Source of the DNA: an uncultured Geobacter sp.
GTDB lineage: Bacteria; Desulfobacterota; Desulfuromonadia; Geobacterales; Geobacteraceae
Length of the DNA stretch: 50,684 nucleotides
Direction of reading: 5' to 3'
NCBI GenBank assembly: GCA_937886325.1
Contig: CALABV010000138.1
Location: forward strand, 1-50,684
Within the stretch, counting starts at the first letter, position 1. Each line of letters opens with the position of its first letter. Under the pieces are notes generated by a model that saw only the letters and a list, made by a program, of their open reading frames with translations, did not search any database and had not been told where the DNA came from. A program made the translations under genes and the position numbers. Positions 33,712 through 42,893 of the stretch are shown here, piece after piece.

Positions 33712-34209
33712 TTACGAGCCTTTGTTTGCCTGCAGGTCCCAATTGGCCGCCACCTGGCCGCCTCCGCTGCCGTCCTCGCGCTTCTGCTGGGTGTAGGTCC
33801 ATTCGATTTTGCCGTAATCGAAACCCACCTCCTCCAACGGCAGCGACTCGCCGCCCTGGGCCGCTCCTCCGCGGCGGACCGAGGTGATGATGCAATTGGT
33901 CAGCTTATATTCCATGTACTTCACCTTGTCGCCGCCCGCGCGGCAGAGTTCAAGCTTGACCTCCTTGATGGCCTTCCCGCCCGCGCAGGCAAGGGCCAGT
34001 TTCGGGGACGCCTTGTCCAGGGCCTTGACGATGGAGAAGTCCTGGAAATCGGCGCGCTCGGCCGACGCGCCGCCCGCCGTGCTCGCGGCGCCGGACTTGG
34101 GTTGCGAAACGCCCCAGCTATAGGACAGAACCTCGATCCAGTCCTTGTGCTTGTCATCCGTGCTTTCACCCGGAATCCCGTCGATCTTGATGAATGCGTC
34201 AAATGCCAT
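33712..34209 (-). CDS. hcp: Hcp / TssD tube protein
   Basis: 165 residues with Hcp hallmarks: FDAFIKIDGIPGESTDDKHKDWIEV, LSYSWGVSQP, FQDFSIVKALDKASPKL, VKLELCRAGGD and FDYGKIEWTYTQQKREDGS. It forms hexameric rings that stack into the inner tube. The ribosome site AAGGAGGAA is strong and the 114-base leader has an 8-bp hairpin, fitting a need for far more Hcp than neighbouring products. Confidence 0.97.
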   Translation of the reverse strand: MAFDAFIKIDGIPGESTDDKHKDWIEVLSYSWGVSQPKSGAASTAGGASAERADFQDFSIVKALDKASPKLALACAGGKAIKEVKLELCRAGGDKVKYMEYKLTNCIITSVRRGGAAQGGESLPLEEVGFDYGKIEWTYTQQKREDGSGGGQVAANWDLQANKGS

Positions 34210-34253
34210 GTTCGTTTCCTCCTTGTTGCTGATGGTAGGGCACGCCCTTTCGG

Positions 34254-34289
34254 ACCTGCCGTTCTCATCACGATAGGGATGCGGCAGGT
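34254..34289 (-). promoter_or_regulatory. Hairpin in the hcp leader
   Basis: ACCTGCCG (34254-34261) and CGGCAGGT (34282-34289) form a perfect 8-bp stem with a 20-base loop in the tssC-hcp gap (34210-34323). A smaller GC palindrome, AGGGCACGCCCT, lies at 34237-34248. No U-run follows on the minus strand. A processing or stabilising role for hcp mRNA is possible; I see no clear promoter. Confidence 0.4.
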
Positions 34290-34323
34290 GAGCGCCACGT
34301 CAGCCCACCCGCCTTTTCACACA

Positions 34324-35820
34324 TTACTTCTTCGCCGGCGGAGGCAGGTTGGCCACCAGCCGCAGGGAAATCGTCAACTCGTCCAACTGGTAATGGGGCC
34401 GGAGAAACGCCACGGCCCGATACGCGCCCGGTTTGCCCGGAATCTCGGCCACCTCCACCCGCGCCTCGCGCAGGGGGAAGCGCGCCTTCATCTCCTGCCC
34501 CGCGTCGTCGTCCAGGAGGACGTAGTTGCTGATCCAGCGGTTCAGGTAGTCCTCCACGTTCTTTCGGGTCATGAAGCTCCCGATCTTGTCCCTCATGATG
34601 GATTTCAGGTAGTGGGCGAACCGGGAAACCGCAAGGATGTACTGGAGCTGCGCGGACAGCCTCGCATTGGCGTTGGCCGCGTCGCTGTCGTACACCTTGG
34701 GCTTGTTGCAGGTCTGGGTGCTGAAGAAGGCCGCGAAGTCGGTCCCCTTGCAGTGGACCAGGGGTATGAAGCCGAGGTCCGCAAGCTCCTTCTCTCGCCG
34801 GTCGGTGATGGCGATCTCCGTCGGGCACTTGAGGGCCACCTCGCCCTCGTCCGTGCGGAAGGTATGGACCGGGAGCCCCTGCACCAGGCCTCCCCCTTCG
34901 ACCCCCCTGATGGCGGCCGTCCATCCGAACTTGGAAAACGCGTCGGTTACGCGCGTGCCGAGCGCGTAGGCGGCGTTGCCCCACAGGTACTTGCCGTGGT
35001 CGGACCCGTCCACGTTCTCTTCGAAATCGAAGGTCTCCACGGGCACGGTTGCCTGGCCGTACGGCAGCCGCATCAGGGTGTGGGGCAGGCAGAGGCCCAC
35101 GTAGCGGGAATCCTCGGAGTCGCGGAAGGACTTCCACTTGGCGTACTCCACGCTCTGGAAGATCTTCGCCATGTCGCGGGGATTGCCCAGATCCGTGAAG
35201 CTCTCCAGGTTGAAGATGGCCGGCGAGGCGGCCGAGATGAACGGGGCATGGGCCGACGACGCCACTTGGGACATCTTTTCCAGGAGGGAAAGATCCTGGG
35301 GGTGGTTGCCGAACTCGTAATCCCCGATGAGACAGCCGTAGGATGCGCCGCCGAAGGTGCCGAACTCTTCCTCGTAGATCTTCTTGAACAGGGTGGACTG
35401 GTCGAACTCGGCCGCCTTTTCCATGTCCTTGAGCAGCTCCTGCTTGGTGATGTTCATGACCCGGATTCTCAGCTTTTCCCCGGTTTCGGTCTGATCCACC
35501 AGGTAGGCGAGCCCCCGCCAGGAAGCCTCCAGCTTCTGGAAGTCCTGGTTGTGCATGATCTCGTTGAGCTGGGCCGATATGAGCCGGTCCAGCTGGGCTA
35601 TCCTGCTGTTGATCATCATCTCCGTGTCCTTGGACACGACGATGGCGCCGTCCATGACCTGTTTCACGAATTCGCCGATGAGGTCCCGCGCGTATTCCCT
35701 CTGGGTCACGTCGCGGGCCAGACGGCCGTCATCGATAATCTTGTCCAGCAGGGTGCGCTCTTCCGCTGTTTCCGCCGCTTCCGCCGCCTGGACCTGTTGT
35801 TCCTTTTCCTGCTCAGCCAT
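34324..35820 (-). CDS. tssC: TssC / VipB large sheath subunit
   Basis: 498 residues. Family blocks: LDRLISAQLNEIMHNQDFQKLEASWRGL, KEELLKDMEKAAEFDQS-type region, GTFGGASYGCLIGDYEFG, APFISAASP, LCLPHTLMRLPYG, FGWTAAIRGVEGGG, FAHYLKSIMRDKIGSF and RPHYQLDELTISLRLVANLP at the end. With TssB it builds the contractile sheath. tssB lies 17 nt upstream. Confidence 0.97.
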   Translation of the reverse strand: MAEQEKEQQVQAAEAAETAEERTLLDKIIDDGRLARDVTQREYARDLIGEFVKQVMDGAIVVSKDTEMMINSRIAQLDRLISAQLNEIMHNQDFQKLEASWRGLAYLVDQTETGEKLRIRVMNITKQELLKDMEKAAEFDQSTLFKKIYEEEFGTFGGASYGCLIGDYEFGNHPQDLSLLEKMSQVASSAHAPFISAASPAIFNLESFTDLGNPRDMAKIFQSVEYAKWKSFRDSEDSRYVGLCLPHTLMRLPYGQATVPVETFDFEENVDGSDHGKYLWGNAAYALGTRVTDAFSKFGWTAAIRGVEGGGLVQGLPVHTFRTDEGEVALKCPTEIAITDRREKELADLGFIPLVHCKGTDFAAFFSTQTCNKPKVYDSDAANANARLSAQLQYILAVSRFAHYLKSIMRDKIGSFMTRKNVEDYLNRWISNYVLLDDDAGQEMKARFPLREARVEVAEIPGKPGAYRAVAFLRPHYQLDELTISLRLVANLPPPAKK

Positions 35821-35837
35821 AGGTCATCACCCCCTTG

Positions 35838-36368
35838 TTATTCAGTGCCCGGTTTTTCCGGCGCAGCCTCGACTCCCGCCTCTTTCCCCACCTGCTGCAG
35901 GGACTCGGTGCTGTTGATGATCTCCTGCAGGAGTTCATCGAGCTTGTCATTGCCGTCCAGCTTGCTCAGGAGATCCGACATGCGGCGGCGGGCCTCCGTG
36001 AGCTTGCGCAGGGGCTCCACCTGACGGGCCACCTGTTCCGGGTGGAAGTCGTCCAGCGACTTGAAGCGCAATTCCACCGCCATCTTGGTGTTGTCGTTGC
36101 TCAGCTTGTTGTCCACCTTGAAGGCGACCCGCGGCTTCATGGCCTCCAGGACATTGTTGAAATTATCCCGATCGATCTCCACGAATTTCCTGTCCTTGAC
36201 CTTGGGGAGCGGCTCGTCGGGTTTGCCCGACAGGTCGGCCAACACCCCCACGACGAAGGGAATCTCCTTCATCTCGATGGCGTCGCCTATCTCCACATCA
36301 TAGGTGATATGGACCCTCGGCGCCCTCACCCGGTCAATCTTGTGCTGCGTGCTCTCTTTCTTCGGCAT
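35838..36368 (-). CDS. tssB: TssB / VipA small sheath subunit
   Basis: 176 residues: KIDRVRAPRVHITYDVEIGDA, VGVLADLSG, FVEIDRDNFNNVLEAMKPR, VELRFKSLDDFHPEQVARQVEPLRKL, all characteristic of TssB. Normal length. Forms the sheath with TssC; the sheath is recycled by ClpV. It follows tssA by 22 nt. Confidence 0.97.
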   Translation of the reverse strand: MPKKESTQHKIDRVRAPRVHITYDVEIGDAIEMKEIPFVVGVLADLSGKPDEPLPKVKDRKFVEIDRDNFNNVLEAMKPRVAFKVDNKLSNDNTKMAVELRFKSLDDFHPEQVARQVEPLRKLTEARRRMSDLLSKLDGNDKLDELLQEIINSTESLQQVGKEAGVEAAPEKPGTE

Positions 36369-36390
36369 AGATCCTCCTTTCCTGAGGAAT

Positions 36391-37755
36391 TCACTTCCTG
36401 TAGAGTATGGCCTTGGTTACATCCAGGGAACAGAGCCGCCGGAAAAGCTCCGCGGCCCGTCCCCGATCGTCGTCGGACGGCTCGCCGCTCGTCAGGCACT
36501 GGTACAGCGCCTCCTGCACCTCGGCGATCCAGAGGGGCGATTCCCACCTTTCCAGATGCAGTTCTTCGATAAGCGCGGCAAGTTCCTCCAGAATCGGTCG
36601 CGCCAGATCCGGGCGACAGGCCCGGAGGCAGAGCTTGCCCATAAGGAGACGATAGCGGTTCCGGTCCCGTTCGGACGGGGATGCGCAGGAAGCGGCGAGA
36701 AGCTGTCCAAGGGCATTCTTCATGCTTCCCCCCTCCAGCACCCGGAGCGCCTCCTCCCACAGGGCCTGCTCGCCGGGCGCCTCGACCCGGACAATCGGTG
36801 AAATCACGGGTCCGCCCGAAGGAACAGGGGGCGCCTGACCGGCAGCCGGTTCGACGAACGGCGGAACCGCTTCCCGGACTTCTCCGGGACCCGCCCCCCC
36901 TTCAGGCGTGGCTTCCGTCGGCTCCCCGGACGGTGCGGACGCCGGCGCCTCCGCCTGCTGTTTCTCCTCGCGGTAGAGCCTGCCAACGAGCCGGTCGCAT
37001 TCCTCAAGCGCCTCCCCGATGTCGGAAAGCCGCGGCGCGTCCCGGCCGAACCGCTCGTCCGTCACCCGATCCAGTTCCCGGAAGGCCTCGCGGCACTGCG
37101 CCAAGTCTTCCAGGAGAGCGACGCGGAAAGAGGGAGACGACTGTGCCGCGGCTGCGTCGAACGCTTCCGCCGTCATCTTCCCTTCGGCAATCAGCTCGTC
37201 CCGGCGCTGCCGTTTCTGCTCATCCACGTCGCCGAACCGGTTTTTGGTATCCGCCTCATACCCCACCTCTCTGGATTCATTCCAGGCATTGAGGGAACAG
37301 GCGGGGGTGGCGGCCGGATCGTTGAGGGGCGCCGAGCGGATGGCGGCCGACAGCTTGTCGTTCAGGAACTCGAAGGGCGCAACCCGGTATTCCAGGTCAC
37401 CCTCTTCAATCAGCGGATACACCGTGTCCCAGAACCTGTCTTCGAGACCGGCCACGATCTCGAGACCCCGGGAAAGCTCTCCGAACCCGCTGTCCATCAC
37501 TAGGGCTTCGCATAGCCAGGCGGCTATCTGCAGGTCCTTGGTCTTCGTGGAAAGGGCGTCGGCGGCAAGGGCGACAACCCGTCCCCAGTCGGCCGTCTTC
37601 AGCTCGCGCTGCCAATCGCCCATGGCCAGGGGGTCCTCGGACCTGCGCGCCTCTTTAATCTCCTCGTAGACGGGAGAATAGCGAAGGTCCTCGCCGGCCG
37701 GGCTCTCTTCGGAAACGGGTCGCAGAATCGTCTCCGGATCAATGGGAGTTTTCAT
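36391..37755 (-). CDS. tssA: TssA-like (ImpA_N) cap/baseplate protein
   Basis: 454 residues. N-terminal ImpA_N domain (about 10-130: RPVSEESPAGEDLRYSPVYEEI, DWQRELKTADWGRVVALAADAL, LEIVAGLEDRFWDTVYPLIEEGD), a Pro/Glu-rich linker (about 270-320) and a C-terminal helical domain (about 325-454: GKLCLRACRPDLARPILEELAALI, LERWESPLWIAEVQEALYQCL). TssA guides baseplate docking and sheath growth. The C-terminal VasL/TssA class cannot be assigned securely. Its ATG overlaps the tagJ stop (ATGA, 37752-37755). Confidence 0.93.
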   Translation of the reverse strand: MKTPIDPETILRPVSEESPAGEDLRYSPVYEEIKEARRSEDPLAMGDWQRELKTADWGRVVALAADALSTKTKDLQIAAWLCEALVMDSGFGELSRGLEIVAGLEDRFWDTVYPLIEEGDLEYRVAPFEFLNDKLSAAIRSAPLNDPAATPACSLNAWNESREVGYEADTKNRFGDVDEQKRQRRDELIAEGKMTAEAFDAAAAQSSPSFRVALLEDLAQCREAFRELDRVTDERFGRDAPRLSDIGEALEECDRLVGRLYREEKQQAEAPASAPSGEPTEATPEGGAGPGEVREAVPPFVEPAAGQAPPVPSGGPVISPIVRVEAPGEQALWEEALRVLEGGSMKNALGQLLAASCASPSERDRNRYRLLMGKLCLRACRPDLARPILEELAALIEELHLERWESPLWIAEVQEALYQCLTSGEPSDDDRGRAAELFRRLCSLDVTKAILYRK

Positions 37756-38558
37756 ACACCACCTTTTTTCTTTTCGTGAAACAGGATCTCACGTATTTCA
37801 AGGAGCGGTTTTTCCTCTTTTCCCGCCAGGAAGACGTGCTGACCGACTCCCTGATAGAGTCCCCCTCCCAGTTCCCTCCAGTCTGTCATCCTTCCCAGCC
37901 GCACCCGGTCGTCATCGGAGCGGCGGGAATCCGGATACAGCACCGGGAGATAACAGCCCACGGCCAGCCCTTCCGTCGTGGTAATCCGCGCGGGTATCCA
38001 GAGCAGATCCAGTTGGCTCTTCGGCTCCGAGACGGATACCTCCCGGAGAGAACCGAAGGGAAACCAGAGATAGGAATCATGGATGAATACCTCCAGGAAA
38101 TGGGCGAGGAAATCATCCGCGTCCCTGAATTTCCTGAAGGCCGTCCCGTCCACGACACCGGACACCGCGGGCGTCTGCCCGTCAATCTTCCGCAGAATAG
38201 CCGACGCCTGGTCAGGGGCGCCCGCGCTCAGCTTCTCACGGGCCTGGAAGAGTTCCTCCAGCCAGTCGGGCATCCTTGCCATCCATGAAGGCCGGCCCGT
38301 GCCCTGAAAGACCTCGTCGCGCTTCTTCTCGGCCGTTATCAGGTTCCGGTACACCTGCGCGCCAGTTTCCGCGCGGGGATCCCGTTCCGCAATGATTTCG
38401 AGATGCCTCTCCGCTTTGTCCCATTCGCCGCAGAAGGCGAGCACCTGGAACAGGAGCGTCCTTTTGGCGGCATCGGAGGGTGATGCCTTGACCTCTTCCG
38501 CAATCCGGATCCGGGCTTCCTGAAGCCTGCCGGCCCGTATCAGTTCCTTTGTTTCCAT
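37752..38558 (-). CDS. tagJ: TagJ (ImpE family) accessory protein
   Basis: 268 residues: an N-terminal TPR-like half (LIRAGRLQEARIRIAEEVKASPSDAAKRTLLFQVLAFCGEWDKAERHL) and the conserved C-terminal half (LEVFIHDSYLWFPFGSLREVSVSEPKSQLDLLWIPARI, LGRMTDWRELGGGLYQGVGQHVFL), as in ImpE/TagJ. In Pseudomonas the homologue binds the sheath subunit TssB and influences ClpV recruitment. Lies just after the smaller copy of the palindromic repeat. Confidence 0.92.
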   Translation of the reverse strand: METKELIRAGRLQEARIRIAEEVKASPSDAAKRTLLFQVLAFCGEWDKAERHLEIIAERDPRAETGAQVYRNLITAEKKRDEVFQGTGRPSWMARMPDWLEELFQAREKLSAGAPDQASAILRKIDGQTPAVSGVVDGTAFRKFRDADDFLAHFLEVFIHDSYLWFPFGSLREVSVSEPKSQLDLLWIPARITTTEGLAVGCYLPVLYPDSRRSDDDRVRLGRMTDWRELGGGLYQGVGQHVFLAGKEEKPLLEIREILFHEKKKGGV

Positions 38559-38580
38559 GGGCGCCCGCCTTTCATGGTAA

Positions 38581-38653
38581 TCACCTGAATCCGAGACGCT
38601 TTCACCTTCGCGGAACGCCTCGGCATTCAGGCATCACGGTTTCAGGAATCAGA
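38581..38653. repeat. Palindromic repeat, family 2, short copy
   Basis: Left arm (38581-38599, CACCTGAATCCGAGACGC) and right arm (38631-38653; read inverted TGATTCCTGAAACCGTGATGC) are inverted repeats. Both match the element at 45148-45331: this left arm matches that right arm inverted through GAACGCCTCGG, and this right arm matches that left arm through GCCTGAAyGCCGAG. So it is an inverted, internally deleted copy. Its right edge contains the tagF stop TGA (38649-38651). No coding capacity. Confidence 0.72.
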
Positions 38654-39431
38654 GTGATGCGGATTCGGTTCCGAGATATCCCGTTTCCATCCGCGGAACG
38701 GACCACAGGGTACTGAAATCCGTATAGAGGAGGGGACGCTTGAAACGGATCGCACAGGTCTTTTCGAAACTCCCCCCGATAAAGAATGCCTTCGGCGCCG
38801 CCGGTTGACGATTCTTCAACAGGCGGTGCAGTTCGGCGACTGCGTCTATCCTGCCGCCGGTATGCTCCGCGGTGAGATGAAACACATCATATCCCTCACC
38901 TTCAAACAGGGGGACAACGAAATCAAAGTCATTCGCGAAGCTGCTTGAGGCCGTATCCACGGTATTTCCCCGACCCGTCCAGTCGGCCGCCGGAGACGGC
39001 GTGTTCAGGATCTCCCGCTCCAGCTGCTTCAGGTCCTTGATATTCTTCGTTATGCAGTATTCAATGTAGCCCCAGGTCCGTTCACAGGCGGAGGGCACGG
39101 TTTCCCAGGACTCCTCCCACCGGTCGAGCGGCCCTTCACCGACCACCAGCAACGGATACGGTCGGCCGATGCGATCATTGCTGTCCCGAACCAGGCCGCA
39201 CACCAGCCTCCTCTTTTCCCCGGCCGCCCAGAAGCGCCAGCCGCATGCCGTCGCTATGCAGGCGCCCCCCGCGCCATTCCCGGAAACCGCGGCATACCCC
39301 TTTTCCATCCAGTCCGCGAACAGGCCGGCAGTGGGAAAACCGTCACCCAGCCGGAAATAGTCGCCGGCAACGGGATGCTTGCCGCAGGCGGCCCACCGCC
39401 ATCGTTGTTCGGTCCGGCTCAGTCCCAGCAC
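38649..39431 (-). CDS. tagF: TagF (ImpM) T6SS regulator
   Basis: 260 residues from GTG 39431 with a strong GAGGAGG 7 nt upstream, overlapping tssM by 13 bp. N-terminal TagF domain: RWAACGKHPVAGDYFRLG, FADWMEKGYA, WRFWAAGEKRRLVCGLVRDSNDRIGRPYPLLVV. The C-terminal part is a separate domain (FVVPLFEGEGYDVFHLTAEHT). In Pseudomonas TagF holds T6SS off after assembly by binding Fha1, in a route independent of PpkA. Its presence with kinases, PP2C and FHA proteins supports post-translational control. The stop lies in the repeat arm. Confidence 0.93.
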   Translation of the reverse strand: MLGLSRTEQRWRWAACGKHPVAGDYFRLGDGFPTAGLFADWMEKGYAAVSGNGAGGACIATACGWRFWAAGEKRRLVCGLVRDSNDRIGRPYPLLVVGEGPLDRWEESWETVPSACERTWGYIEYCITKNIKDLKQLEREILNTPSPAADWTGRGNTVDTASSSFANDFDFVVPLFEGEGYDVFHLTAEHTGGRIDAVAELHRLLKNRQPAAPKAFFIGGSFEKTCAIRFKRPLLYTDFSTLWSVPRMETGYLGTESASL

Positions 39432-42400
39432 CGTGCGATCCTCCTCGGCACCTGTCCCGGGAGTGTCGACCTGGCGCCGCCTCCCCCGCCTCCTCCCCCC
39501 ATGGAGAGGTCGCCGCTGAACAGGTAGTTCACGCGGATGTAGCGGATTCCCAGCCGTTCCAAAGCCCGCTTCTCCGAGGGGAACTGGCTGGGATAGAGCG
39601 TTCGCCTGCCGCCGCGGAACTCCTGGATAAAGGCGGAAAAGGCCTGGGGTCCCGAATACCTTTTGGTGAGCGTCACATCACCCACTTCCACCTGGAACAG
39701 GACGTCGCCGCATGCATCGGGCGTCCACGTGAACGTTTTGCTCACGGGATAGTTCAGGTTCTCCATGGACTGGCTGCCGGTGGAGCATTGCAGTTCGACG
39801 CGGGTCAGCTGCGGCTTGAGGGATGCCTCGGGATTGGCGTCGGTGGGCAGACCCTTGACCGTCACGACAAAGTTCGTTTTCGGCTTTGCCGCCGTCGGCG
39901 GCTTCTTGACCTTGGCGCCCTTGGCGAGGAACGTCACGAATACCGGCTCCAGGGAGAGCGAACCGCCGAGGGCCTCTTTGGCGTAGTATCCGCGACCCGG
40001 ACTCCACCCGATAAAGGGAGACGCCGGCCCTTTCATGAACTTCCACACCGGCCCCTCCTGTTCCAGCAGGTACTGCATCATCTGCTCGTCCATCCCGCCC
40101 TGGGCCTCCTGCAGCACCTTTTCCTCCCATTGGGACTGAAGCGCACAGGAGGTCTCCAGCCTTACGAATGCCCACAGGAACGAGAATGGCCCTTTGGCGA
40201 GCCGCAGGAAGGTCTCGTCCGCGCCCCCGCTGATGGAATTTCTGATGCGGATCAGCGCATCATCGGCAGCTTTGAAGGGGCACTTGTCGGCCGGTTCATC
40301 GTTGAAGACCTGGAGCGCCAGCTGGTACGACTGCATTCTCGACCTGGTGTACGGCCCGATTGCGGCCAGGGTCGACAGGTAGTCACGTATCGCCTTGGAG
40401 AGCGCGGACTGGGACTCCACAACCGCGCCCCCTTCGGTCTTCCTGCCGAGCGCCTTTTCCAGCTTATCGATCAGCTTTCGCCCCTCCTCGGCGGTCTTGG
40501 CTACGACGGTGCCGCCCGCGCCCGCGGCCTTCAGGAGCTGGAACTGGTATACCTGGCGGAGCCACGGCGGCATCCCTTCCGGCTCGGACAGGGGCGCCAG
40601 CTCCGTGGTAAGGGTATTGAAAAAGGCAAAGTACGGACCCTGATCGGTGGGCATTTTCTCCGCCATGGCCTGCCATTCCTTTTGTCCGCGCAGGCGCTCC
40701 GCGCCGCGGGGGAAAAAGGAGGCGAAATCCTGCCACGACAGGTAACACGCCCCCCGATAGGATGTCTCGAAGGCTGCCTTGGGCCTCTCCAGTGCACCCG
40801 GCTCCGGATGCGCCGCCACAATCTCGGCCAGGAAGGAGTTTATCAGTTCCTTTCCCTTGCGGGTAAAGGAAGGCGGCACGCTCTTCTCTCCGGGCACGGA
40901 TACGCTGCCGCCCCAGAAGGACTGGAGGGTGAGGGAGGGAACCGTTCCCTGCCGGTTGCACCAGGCGATCAGCCAGTCCAGGTTGTTCTGGCGTATAGCG
41001 AGCAGCTGCACCAGGCGCCGCTGCAGGGTGGCCGTCTCCGTGCCGATGTCCCCGGTATCGGTGCGCCACATCAGGTAGTTGAGGAACAGGAAACCGAACT
41101 GCTTCCTGGTATCGTCGTCCATCCCCTGGTCGTAGCCGGACAGGAAAAAGAGCGGCAGCGGCTTCGCCTGGAGCGCAGCCAGGTCTCCGCCTTCGCGCCG
41201 CGCTATGAGCAGGTTGATGCGCCTGGCCACGTGTTCGATGTAACGGCTGGTGGTCTCCTCGGGGGTTGCCGTGGAGAAGGTGGCGATGCCGTCGTTCATG
41301 GCCCCGTCAAAGGGGACCAGGAAGCGATCCCTGAATCTCCGGCAGTAGCGGGCCTTCAGCTCCATCTCCACCTTCCGGCTCTGGTTCAGGCCGAAGCGGG
41401 GTATCCACCAGTTCCTGTTCCGTTCTTCCACGTTGAGGATCATGCGCCGGTAGCGCTCCATGGTGGTCAGGTCCGTGCGCAGCTCCCCCTTCATCTCCGG
41501 CGGACGGGCGGCATAGGCCTCCTCGATGGTGGACGCGTTCTTCACGCAGGCGTAGGTAAGGAGACCGATCAGGGCCAGGCCCAGCAGCACCCAGGAGACG
41601 AGGCCCAGGTTCCGCGTCAGGGAGCTCCACTCCAGGGCCCGCCGCGTGGGCGCGAACAGACCGCGATCCCGCGGGAGCACCTGGGAGAAGAAGTCGTGGA
41701 GGAACAGCCCCTTGCTGGTTCCGGGAAGGACATCCTTTTCGCCGATGAGCCCCAGCGCGTTCAGGAAGTGGGAATAGGGCGTGCCCTCCTGGCGGCCGCT
41801 GCTGAAGAACATTCCCCGCAGCAGGGGCGTTTCCTGGTAGGGGTTTTCCTTGAAGGCCGTTGTGATGAAGGCCTCAAGCCCCTTTCTCAGGTTTTCGAAC
41901 TCCTCCGGGAACAGGAGCGCGCCCGTGGCGCCGGAGCCCTGCTGCTGGTGGAGCTGCAGCAGGCGCAGGGTCCGCAGGCGTTCGCCGGTCGAGGTGACGA
42001 CATTTTCCAGGAACCCGGCCACGTCCTTTGACAGATCCTGGTTGACGAGGCCCATGGGCTGGTCAAGGCTTTTTTCCGGCAGCTGTTCGCTGAACGCGGC
42101 CATGCCCTGAATCAGGTCGCACTTGGTCACCAGGATATAGACCGGGAACTTCACTCCCAGCACCCGCATCAACTCGTCCATGCGGTGGCGTATCTTCCTT
42201 CCGTCCTCCTCCAGTGCCTCGCGGGGAGCGCCCAGGAGCTTGTCCGCCGCAACGGTGACGATGAGCCCGTGGATGGGCTCCCGCTTCCGGTACTTGACGA
42301 TCAGGGAAAGGAACTGCTGCCACTCGTCCTTGTCCCTCCCCTCGTGGACAGGGATGGCGTAACGGCCGGCGGTATCGATGATCACCGCTTTTTCGAAGAA

Positions 42401-42892
42401 CCACCAGTCGCAGTTGCGGGTGCCGGAGATGCCTGAGGTGCGGCTTACCTCCACGAACGGGGAGGAAAGGTGTGCGCTGTTGAGGGATGTGGTTTTGCCC
42501 GACCCGCTCTCGCCGATTACCAGGTACCAGGGAAGCACGTACAGGGGGTTACCCGCCTTCTTGAGGTGGGAACGCCGCAGCATATCCACGGCCTGCTTCC
42601 ACTGGTCCTGGAGCGCACGGTGCTCTTCCAGCTCCTTTGCAGCCATGTTTTTCGCCATGGCCTCGTCCTGCTCGATTATCTGGTGCACGAAGCGCTGCTC
42701 ACGGCGGCGGAGCATCAGCTTTCTCAGGAACAGGATACCGACCAGGATCCCCACCAGGCCCAGCAGGATGAAGGCGCTGACCCACTTGGGCCATCCCAGG
42801 AACAGGACGAGGAGGAAAACGAGGAGGACCACGATGACGACCGCGGCGGCCAGCACGAAGAGCTTGATGAATTTGAGCAATGAGCCTTTCAT
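39419..42892 (-). CDS. tssM: TssM (IcmF) inner-membrane protein
   Basis: 1157 residues. Two N-terminal membrane helices (about 9-32 and 37-57), a cytoplasmic NTPase-like domain with intact Walker A GESGSGKT (127-134) and VIIDTAGRYAIP, a third helix (about 440), then the long periplasmic part ending in the TssJ-binding beta domain. Membrane-complex core with TssL and TssJ. The C-terminus has eight consecutive Gly (SMGGGGGGGGARS), from a C-rich tract on the plus strand (about 39477-39501). That tract is a spot where assembly or real slippage errors could change the tail. Confidence 0.97.
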   Translation of the reverse strand: MKGSLLKFIKLFVLAAAVVIVVLLVFLLVLFLGWPKWVSAFILLGLVGILVGILFLRKLMLRRREQRFVHQIIEQDEAMAKNMAAKELEEHRALQDQWKQAVDMLRRSHLKKAGNPLYVLPWYLVIGESGSGKTTSLNSAHLSSPFVEVSRTSGISGTRNCDWWFFEKAVIIDTAGRYAIPVHEGRDKDEWQQFLSLIVKYRKREPIHGLIVTVAADKLLGAPREALEEDGRKIRHRMDELMRVLGVKFPVYILVTKCDLIQGMAAFSEQLPEKSLDQPMGLVNQDLSKDVAGFLENVVTSTGERLRTLRLLQLHQQQGSGATGALLFPEEFENLRKGLEAFITTAFKENPYQETPLLRGMFFSSGRQEGTPYSHFLNALGLIGEKDVLPGTSKGLFLHDFFSQVLPRDRGLFAPTRRALEWSSLTRNLGLVSWVLLGLALIGLLTYACVKNASTIEEAYAARPPEMKGELRTDLTTMERYRRMILNVEERNRNWWIPRFGLNQSRKVEMELKARYCRRFRDRFLVPFDGAMNDGIATFSTATPEETTSRYIEHVARRINLLIARREGGDLAALQAKPLPLFFLSGYDQGMDDDTRKQFGFLFLNYLMWRTDTGDIGTETATLQRRLVQLLAIRQNNLDWLIAWCNRQGTVPSLTLQSFWGGSVSVPGEKSVPPSFTRKGKELINSFLAEIVAAHPEPGALERPKAAFETSYRGACYLSWQDFASFFPRGAERLRGQKEWQAMAEKMPTDQGPYFAFFNTLTTELAPLSEPEGMPPWLRQVYQFQLLKAAGAGGTVVAKTAEEGRKLIDKLEKALGRKTEGGAVVESQSALSKAIRDYLSTLAAIGPYTRSRMQSYQLALQVFNDEPADKCPFKAADDALIRIRNSISGGADETFLRLAKGPFSFLWAFVRLETSCALQSQWEEKVLQEAQGGMDEQMMQYLLEQEGPVWKFMKGPASPFIGWSPGRGYYAKEALGGSLSLEPVFVTFLAKGAKVKKPPTAAKPKTNFVVTVKGLPTDANPEASLKPQLTRVELQCSTGSQSMENLNYPVSKTFTWTPDACGDVLFQVEVGDVTLTKRYSGPQAFSAFIQEFRGGRRTLYPSQFPSEKRALERLGIRYIRVNYLFSGDLSMGGGGGGGGARSTLPGQVPRRIARCWD

Positions 42893-42893
42893 G

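Noticed and set aside
39245..42031. A 928-codon plus-strand open frame opposite tssM
   Set aside because: It is fully antisense to a textbook TssM, with no recognisable domains.
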